DNA from: Strigamia acuminata
Taxonomy: Eukaryota > Arthropoda > Chilopoda > Geophilomorpha > Linotaeniidae
Assembly (NCBI GenBank): GCA_949358305.1
Contig: OX442316.1
Span: forward strand, 1,612,001 to 1,676,000
Reading direction: 5' to 3'
DNA: 64,000 nucleotides
In this document: positions 63,901 to 64,000 of the stretch, one piece after another
Position numbering within the stretch: position 1 is the first letter of the stretch
Layout: the number at the start of each line of letters is the position of its first letter
Notes under the pieces: model-generated
Databases searched by the model: none
The model's input: the letters and a program-made list of their open reading frames with translations, nothing else
Told to the model about the DNA's origin: nothing
Program-made: the position numbers and the translations under genes

Positions 63901-64000
63901 TTTAGCTGTATTGGTAACCGGTACTTAACTAGGGCTTTTACGGTATAAGGGTTTTCCCAGTAGCATAGATGATCGATTTAACACAGCAGCTATGTAGATA

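Overview
This window is animal nuclear DNA, most likely from an arthropod. Its genes are multi-exon with GT-AG introns from 54 nt to about 12.7 kb. It holds CCTAA/TTAGG-type repeats, a miniparamyosin-like first exon (known from insects and other arthropods), a cuticle-protein-like gene, and dense invertebrate-style transposons. I cannot name the species.

Layout. 36-377 (minus) is the 5' end of DPH2 (diphthamide synthesis), divergent from 932-18760 (plus), a glypican whose nine coding exons join in phase into 574 codons with all 14 family cysteines. Its 12.7-kb first intron holds repeats, including a one-orientation cluster of tRNA-Glu-derived half units. 20414-24458 (minus) is the start of a miniparamyosin-like thick-filament gene; only the first coding exon and one coiled-coil exon are visible. 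25765-38757 (plus) is a small secreted, cuticle-protein-like gene. Its first intron has swollen to 12.5 kb through a young Ty3/gypsy element (gypsy-1, 26599-37951), itself split by a still younger Ty1/copia element (30754-37231, minus) with apparently identical 553-bp LTRs.

38.9-41.6 kb is a nest of inverted-repeat DNA transposons. One 886-bp element (39885-40770) is almost filled by a Ulp1/C48-type cysteine protease reading frame. 42802-43121 holds the last two exons of a gene I do not recognise. 44658-49409 is a second Ty3/gypsy element (gypsy-2) with frameshifts, and 50198-53245 a PIF/Harbinger transposon with both of its genes (DDE transposase and MADF-BESS partner), each carrying one lesion. 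53.2-57.9 kb is transposon debris, including a solo LTR and a nested hAT element.

57901-61458 (plus) is a complete F-box/WD-repeat gene (six exons, 453 codons) with a 769-bp foldback element in intron 2. 63095-63655 and beyond (plus) is the N-terminal exon of a DEG/ENaC channel cut by the window edge.

The host genes (DPH2, glypican, miniparamyosin, cuticle-like, F-box/WD, DEG/ENaC) show no shared pathway. The most unusual observations are the protease-filled inverted-repeat element, the tRNA-Glu-like cluster, the excess of CTCF-core matches (some inside LTRs), and a young copia copy without an obvious N-terminal Gag.
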